In this document: piece after piece, positions 59,650 to 64,000 of the stretch
Layout: every line of letters starts with the position of its first letter
How positions within the stretch are numbered: position 1 is the first letter of the stretch
Assembly: GCA_964492065.1 (NCBI GenBank)
Contig: CAZBHH010000002.1
Coordinates: 124,001-188,000 of the forward strand
Source: JADKAC01 sp964492065
GTDB lineage: Bacteria; Bacteroidota; Bacteroidia; Chitinophagales; BACL12
Reading direction: 5' to 3'
DNA length: 64,000 nt
The notes under the pieces: model-generated
The model's database searches: none
What the model saw: only the letters and a program-made list of their open reading frames with translations
What the model was told of the DNA's origin: nothing
Made by a program: the position numbers and the translations under genes

Positions 59650-60840
59650 TTAAATGACTGCATCCAGGATTTTATACAAACTGTCCCACGTATAATTTTC
59701 CGCTGCCGTTTGTTTTGATTGAGCGGCAATTTGTTCCCATGTATTTTTTTCTGTGAGTAAAGCAGAAATATACTTTATAAAACCCTCATGCGTATCATCG
59801 ATAAAAATATCTTTTCCATGTGTTACTTTCAACGCCTCGGCGCCGATGGTGGTTGTGACAATCGGTATCCCCCTGCACAAGCCGTTAATAGTTTTCACTT
59901 TCATCCCGCTGCCAAAACGCAGAGGGATGACGTTCACTTTGCAGGTGGTGAAATACGCTTCCAGGTCCTCCACAAACCCGGTGATGATAATATCGCTGTA
60001 TTTAGCAGCGAGCGCCTTCAACCGCTCATCGGGATTTTTGCCGATGATGTATAATTTCAATTCGGGGAATTGCCGTTTCAGTTGCTCCCAACACCCTTCC
60101 GCAAACCATATCAACCCGTCGATATTTGCCTCCCATGTAAGCGTACCCACATACACCAATGCATTGGCAAGGCGATCGTAATCGGGTATGGGCAAATGAA
60201 TTTGCGCATCATCGCCGATATGCAGGAATTCTACAAATTTCTCCGAGCGCTTCTTTGCGTCCGGTTCCAGGTTTTCATTGTCATTGGGCGCACCGAGCAC
60301 GACATCTGCCCGCTTGCAGTACCGCACCTCCCATTGCCGGATGCGCTTTGCCTCCAGTTCAATTACCATTTTCTTCAGCGGATTGGCCTCCACTTGTGCA
60401 TAGCGGCTCCATATCAGGTATTCTGCATTATGCGTCCTGAATATCACCTTGCCACTGTATTGCGCCGGAATGTATTGCATTGCCTCGTAATGCTCGACAA
60501 TTATCACATCGAAGCCGTCGGCAATAGCATGTATCTTTTCCTTAAAACGCTTTGAATAACTGCGCAGCATATTAATCGTAATACCCTTTGCATAACTGCG
60601 CAGGAGATTCAAGGGCGTGCGTGGCACATTCAACACTTCAAAGTAATGATTGGCAATTCCCGTTTCGGCGATAAAGGCATCTTTGTATTGCACATCCTCT
60701 CCCTTCAGGAAACAGGCGAAAAACAAATCGCAATGCGCATGCAGATAGGTGGCGAGTTTATAACTGTTGAACAGGCTCGCCCCGTGGTTTGTCGGATACG
60801 GCAAATGAATGGTAATATGCAGCACTTTTTTCCTGCCCAT
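59650..60840 (-). CDS. glycosyltransferase family 4 (GT-B fold)
   Basis: A 396-aa cytosolic or membrane-associated enzyme. The N-terminal acceptor domain starts LHITIHLPYPTNHGASLFN. The C-terminal donor domain has NALVYVGTLTWEANIDGLIW, LYIIGKNPDERLKALA, IIITGFVEDLEAYFTTCKV and the donor-binding loop PLRFGSGMKVKTINGLCRG, then GIPIVTTTIGAEAL, all typical of GT4 retaining enzymes. The sugar and linkage cannot be deduced. It lies 14 nt behind the upstream sulfotransferase gene and 21 nt ahead of the second sulfotransferase-like gene, so the three form one operon within the polysaccharide locus. Confidence 0.9.
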   Translation of the reverse strand: MGRKKVLHITIHLPYPTNHGASLFNSYKLATYLHAHCDLFFACFLKGEDVQYKDAFIAETGIANHYFEVLNVPRTPLNLLRSYAKGITINMLRSYSKRFKEKIHAIADGFDVIIVEHYEAMQYIPAQYSGKVIFRTHNAEYLIWSRYAQVEANPLKKMVIELEAKRIRQWEVRYCKRADVVLGAPNDNENLEPDAKKRSEKFVEFLHIGDDAQIHLPIPDYDRLANALVYVGTLTWEANIDGLIWFAEGCWEQLKRQFPELKLYIIGKNPDERLKALAAKYSDIIITGFVEDLEAYFTTCKVNVIPLRFGSGMKVKTINGLCRGIPIVTTTIGAEALKVTHGKDIFIDDTHEGFIKYISALLTEKNTWEQIAAQSKQTAAENYTWDSLYKILDAVI

Positions 60841-60854
60841 AATTTTCTCAAGGA

Positions 60855-61877
60855 TTATTTAATCAATCTGCGTTTAATTGCTTCTCTCATATTCTTCATG
60901 CGGTGCATGTTAAACAGCAAAGCGAGAACAATTTTAAAAGGAAAAGAAATATAGTAATACAAGAGCACCAGCGGATTTGATTTCAAGGGTGCTATGGTAT
61001 AGCCGTATTGCAACATAAACTTTTTACAAATCTGTTGGCAGATATGCACTTCGGCATTATTCAAGCCGCCTTTTTCCCAATTGCCGGCACGCTCCGGTTT
61101 TATGCCCAGGCTGTCGGGGGCATCCGCCTCATTGCTGGAGCCCACCTGCGGGATGTGTAACATCGTGTCCCGGAAATCCAGTCCCAGGAATTTGCATAGC
61201 GCTTCTACCTCTGTATCGGGCGTTTCGACAAGGTTCTCAAACAAAACGGTGCGCACCCGGTCGTGGTGGGCAAAGGCCAGGGCAGCCTGCTGCGATGCAT
61301 TCCACAACTTTGAAATCGTAATGGGATGATAATTTATTCTCAGGCGGCGCTGCTCCTTTTTGGTCATAAACGATGCCCCCATATTGCGCCGCTGCCATTT
61401 CCGCTTTTGGGACAACAATACGCCCCGCGGGTCCCGAACCATATTAATCACCAATGCTTCCGGAAATAACTTGAGTATCTCGCCGATATAAAAAACGTCC
61501 TGCGGCGTCTTTTGGCAGGGAATCACCTTACGGTGGAGATGCGTTTCATAAAACATAAACGCCCGAAATACCGCATGCGGATGGAGTTTGCCCTCCATGG
61601 AGTCCACCACCTTTTCGGCGTCTGCCCTGTGCAATGCGCCATCCACCGCTGCCAGGTAACCGTTGCGCTGTATGAAGAATAACCGGGAGGCTAATTGTAT
61701 CGCATCCTCCCTGCTCAACACTTTTTGGATATCCCCGGAACTCCACAATTGCTCGAAGAAGTGCATTTCCTCCAACATGAAGATATCGGGATGTTGGCCC
61801 AACACCCGCCGCATCATGGTAGTACCACTGCGTGAATTTCCTACGATAAAGAATATTTGTCCTTTTTCTTCCCCCAT
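60855..61877 (-). CDS. sulfotransferase (PAPS-dependent, glycan-type)
   Basis: A 340-aa enzyme predicted to transfer sulfate from PAPS to a glycan or lipid hydroxyl. The 5'-phosphosulfate loop is FIVGNSRSGTTMMRRVL near the N-terminus, with the Arg that replaces Lys in many bacterial members. The 3'-phosphate motif is VINMVRDPRGVLLSQKRKW. A C-terminal stretch (LLYYYISFPFKIVLALLFN) is hydrophobic and may associate with the membrane. Start at the ATG 61877, which lies 12 nt behind an exact TAnnTTTG box; an ATG 15 nt upstream would overlap the box. First gene of the sulfotransferase-GT4-sulfotransferase operon. Confidence 0.86.
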   Translation of the reverse strand: MGEEKGQIFFIVGNSRSGTTMMRRVLGQHPDIFMLEEMHFFEQLWSSGDIQKVLSREDAIQLASRLFFIQRNGYLAAVDGALHRADAEKVVDSMEGKLHPHAVFRAFMFYETHLHRKVIPCQKTPQDVFYIGEILKLFPEALVINMVRDPRGVLLSQKRKWQRRNMGASFMTKKEQRRLRINYHPITISKLWNASQQAALAFAHHDRVRTVLFENLVETPDTEVEALCKFLGLDFRDTMLHIPQVGSSNEADAPDSLGIKPERAGNWEKGGLNNAEVHICQQICKKFMLQYGYTIAPLKSNPLVLLYYYISFPFKIVLALLFNMHRMKNMREAIKRRLIK

Positions 61878-61889
61878 TGCAAAACCGGG

Positions 61890-61897
61890 CAAAACTA
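61890..61897 (-). promoter_or_regulatory. TAnnTTTG -7 box (TAGTTTTG) of sulfotransferase operon
   Basis: An exact consensus on the minus strand, 12 nt upstream of the ATG at 61877. It supports that start and marks the head of the three-gene operon. Confidence 0.5.
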
Positions 61898-62109
61898 CGC
61901 CGAAAAACTCATCAAAGGATGGGATTGAATTAAACAGGCATTGGTTGCCATTGCAATAACAAATATTTGTTTATAATGCCTAAAAAATCAAATAATGTCT
62001 TAAAAATTGTAAATTTTTTAATAAAATGTGCATTATTGATACAAAATGTACAAATAAATATTTAGTTTAGTACCGATTAACCAATTGTTTTGCATTAAAA
62101 CACAATGTC

Positions 62110-62298
62110 ATGAACCGACTAAACAATTTAAAACCCAACAGATTACAGGTATTTACATTATTGACCTTGCTCATCGGAGTAATGAACATCCATGCACAGG
62201 GTAGCAGTTGGATGCCATTTATCCTGGTGTGCACTGTATTCGGCTCTTTATTGATTGCCGGTATGATCAGCATTGTGCTCCGCAAGAAGGAGCATTGA
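62110..62298 (+). CDS. small membrane protein, unknown function
   Basis: A 62-aa protein with two hydrophobic helices: LQVFTLLTLLIGVMNIHAQ (about 13-31, signal-like, ending in an AQ cleavage-type pair) and WMPFILVCTVFGSLLIAGMI (about 34-53), then a basic RKKEH tail. Small proteins of this kind are common in Bacteroidota and have no known function. It lies alone on the plus strand in a very AT-rich stretch, convergent with the peptidase gene (2 nt between the stop codons). A 6-bp inverted repeat (62086-62102) lies just upstream. Confidence 0.55.
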   Translation: MNRLNNLKPNRLQVFTLLTLLIGVMNIHAQGSSWMPFILVCTVFGSLLIAGMISIVLRKKEH

Positions 62299-62300
62299 TC

Positions 62301-64000
62301 TTATTTGCCCCAGTTGAGCAGGTCATCAATCGAGGTAACGGCTACGTAATGGTAGCCCTCTCTTGCTTTTGCATAAATGGATTTTGCCATTTCCATGCCC
62401 TTCGGTGTTTCAGCCATAGCTTTATACAAGGGCATTAAAAACTTGCGCCGGCCTACGGATATTAAAAACTGTTCCATAGCGCTGTAAGCAGGTGTATATT
62501 GTTTTCGAATAGCAATTTCAAACCATTTGTCGGCAATTTCGCTGTTGCCGGTTTGCGTAAACCCAAAGGCCTTATCCAGTGCAGCCATTTGAACGGTATC
62601 CAGGTTATCCGGCAATTTAGAGAGGAAGCGCAACCATTCATGCGTTGACCAATTCTGCACCGCCAATGAACCGGGAGCGGCACCACGTGCGTATTGAGCC
62701 GCAGCCGAATCCACGAGGTTAAACCGCTCGGAAACCACTACCGGGCAATTATCGGGGATGCCGGGGCCGAATATCCATGCATTGATATTGACGCCTTGAA
62801 ACTTGGCGGGATCCTTACTGATCAGGTTGGTATTCAGGTAATCGATAAACTTGTCAGAGGTCATGGGTTTAAAGGCATTATCGGCGAAATACCCTTTGAG
62901 GAACGCATCCCAGGTTTCTCTCCCGGCAGTATTTTCAAGCAATCGCAGGAAATAGGCGCCTTTGTTATAGGCGATATCGGTCATGCCCTCATCGGGGTCG
63001 CGGCCATCCAGGTTAAGATGCAGATGTGTGTCGGGAGATTGGGGACCCAGTTCATCCACCGTAGCTTTCAGTTCGGAGTATTCCAGGGCAGCCAGCATAT
63101 CGGCGTAGTCCTTGCCGTACACTGCTTCCATGATTCTGCCTTCAAAATACACGGTGAAGCCCTCGTTGAGCCAGAAGTCGTTCCAGTTGGCATTTGTAAC
63201 TGTATTTCCGCTCCAACTGTGCGCCATCTCGTGAGCGACCAGCGCCACCAGCGACCTGTCGCCGGCGATTACCGTAGGCGTGGCAAAAGTCAGCCTCGGG
63301 TTTTCCATTCCGCCGAAGGGAAAACTCGGGGGCAATACCAACACATCGTATCTGCCCCAGCTATAGGCGCCGTACAATGCGCCGGCTTTTTCGAGCATGG
63401 TCTGCATATCGGCAAACTCCCAGGCAACGGCATCGACAAATGAGGGCTCCGCATACACGCCCGTCTGTGCTCCAATTGCCCGGAATTCCAGGTCGCCTGC
63501 AGCAAGCGCCATGAGGTAAGAAGGTATGGGCGTTTCCATTTTAAAATTATACTTGCCGGTGCTGTTTTTTTCCTGCGGGTTTTCTGCACTCATCAACGCC
63601 AGCATTCCCTGCGGCACCTGCACTTCGGCGGTATAGGTAAACCGCACACCCGGGCCGTCCATACAGGGCAACCAGGTGCGGGCGAGTATCGCCTGCGACT
63701 GGGTGAACATGAACGGGAATTTTTTATCACGTGTCTGGGCAGTATTTAACCATTGCACTGCGGCTGCATCCGGCGAGCTCGTGTAGTCGATCTGCACAGT
63801 CCTGGTTCCAGGCTTAATGGCGATAATTAGCGGCACACCCAGGTACTCTTTTCCTTGAATGGTATCGCCTAATCGCCATGTAGTTTCATTGCCGCCGTCC
63901 AGCGTTATGTGTTGAATGTGCAATCCCTTTGTATCGAGAATCAGCGTATTGGCAGTGTGATCACTTAAATGCCACACTGCACTTGCGGTGATAACTTGCT
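62301..64000 (-). CDS. M1-family aminopeptidase, LTA4-hydrolase-like (5' end outside window)
   Basis: A partial protein of at least 565 aa; the reading frame is open to the end of the window (QVITASAVWHLSDHT), so the GTG at 63977 is not the start. The exopeptidase motif is FPFGGMENPRLTFATP, the zinc site is VAHEMAHSWSGNTV (HExxH) and the third ligand Glu lies in FWLNEGFTVYFEGRIM. The C-terminal domain (about the last 150 residues; ALDKAFGFTQTGNSEIADKW) is the helical LTA4H-type tail. In bacteria these enzymes act as aminopeptidases, usually periplasmic or surface-bound. Convergent with the small membrane protein gene. Confidence 0.92.
   Translation of the reverse strand, partial: QVITASAVWHLSDHTANTLILDTKGLHIQHITLDGGNETTWRLGDTIQGKEYLGVPLIIAIKPGTRTVQIDYTSSPDAAAVQWLNTAQTRDKKFPFMFTQSQAILARTWLPCMDGPGVRFTYTAEVQVPQGMLALMSAENPQEKNSTGKYNFKMETPIPSYLMALAAGDLEFRAIGAQTGVYAEPSFVDAVAWEFADMQTMLEKAGALYGAYSWGRYDVLVLPPSFPFGGMENPRLTFATPTVIAGDRSLVALVAHEMAHSWSGNTVTNANWNDFWLNEGFTVYFEGRIMEAVYGKDYADMLAALEYSELKATVDELGPQSPDTHLHLNLDGRDPDEGMTDIAYNKGAYFLRLLENTAGRETWDAFLKGYFADNAFKPMTSDKFIDYLNTNLISKDPAKFQGVNINAWIFGPGIPDNCPVVVSERFNLVDSAAAQYARGAAPGSLAVQNWSTHEWLRFLSKLPDNLDTVQMAALDKAFGFTQTGNSEIADKWFEIAIRKQYTPAYSAMEQFLISVGRRKFLMPLYKAMAETPKGMEMAKSIYAKAREGYHYVAVTSIDDLLNWGK

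Noticed and set aside
1..64000. CRISPR arrays, insertion sequences, prophage, integrases, rRNA operons
   Set aside because: None found: no spaced direct-repeat series, transposase or integrase motifs, or rRNA-like sequence were seen.

Overview
The window looks like ordinary chromosome from a member of the Bacteroidota, possibly a Chitinophagia/Sphingobacteriia-type lineage (the class is a guess). The evidence is five proteins with C-terminal type IX secretion (T9SS) sorting domains, carboxypeptidase-regulatory-like TonB-dependent receptors, a LytTR regulator paired with a two-component-propeller histidine kinase, tRNA genes without an encoded CCA, and many -7 boxes of the form TAnnTTTG a short distance upstream of start codons. 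I see no rRNA, transposase, integrase, prophage or CRISPR array.

Layout. 0-10 kb: housekeeping and metabolism (YgiD-like dioxygenase, acyl-CoA thioesterase, sucC, a cysteine-synthase-like enzyme, xseA-xseB), plus a T9SS protein carrying an S74 intramolecular chaperone and a secreted DegP-like protein that has lost its catalytic triad. 10-18 kb: a TonB-dependent receptor, a VPS10/sortilin-type propeller protein, a LolA-like protein, a DUF1684 protein and an ATP-grasp enzyme. 18-31 kb: a response regulator/sensor kinase pair followed by four large T9SS cargo proteins (LamG, FnIII, PKD, LVIVD/SprB modules). 31-46 kb: AlkD-like protein, ZIP transporter, PAP2 phosphatase, phosphoglucosamine mutase, cysteine desulfurase, a Tat-type aminotransferase-V protein, gyrB, an M1 peptidase, a universal stress protein and an FNR-type regulator. 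46-51 kb: a second TonB-dependent receptor and two tRNA-Arg genes bracketing a thioredoxin-like protein.

50.7-61.9 kb, all on the minus strand, is a surface-polysaccharide locus. It holds a Wzi-like outer-membrane protein, a WcaJ-type initiating glycosyltransferase, all four enzymes of the GDP-D-glycero-alpha-D-manno-heptose pathway (HddA, GmhA, HddC, GmhB), a WecG/TagA glycosyltransferase, an Rmd/Gmd-family SDR, a GT4 glycosyltransferase and two sulfotransferase-fold proteins. Together they suggest a heptose-containing, perhaps deoxygenated and sulfated, surface glycan. The window ends inside an M1/LTA4H-type aminopeptidase.

The most distinctive observations are the heptose/sulfotransferase glycan locus, the DegP-like pseudoprotease with His->Asn, Asp->Asn and Ser->Cys, and two TGAT-N4-ATCA palindromes exactly 22 bp apart upstream of the stress-protein gene that is followed by an FNR-type regulator with cysteines at plausible Fe-S positions.
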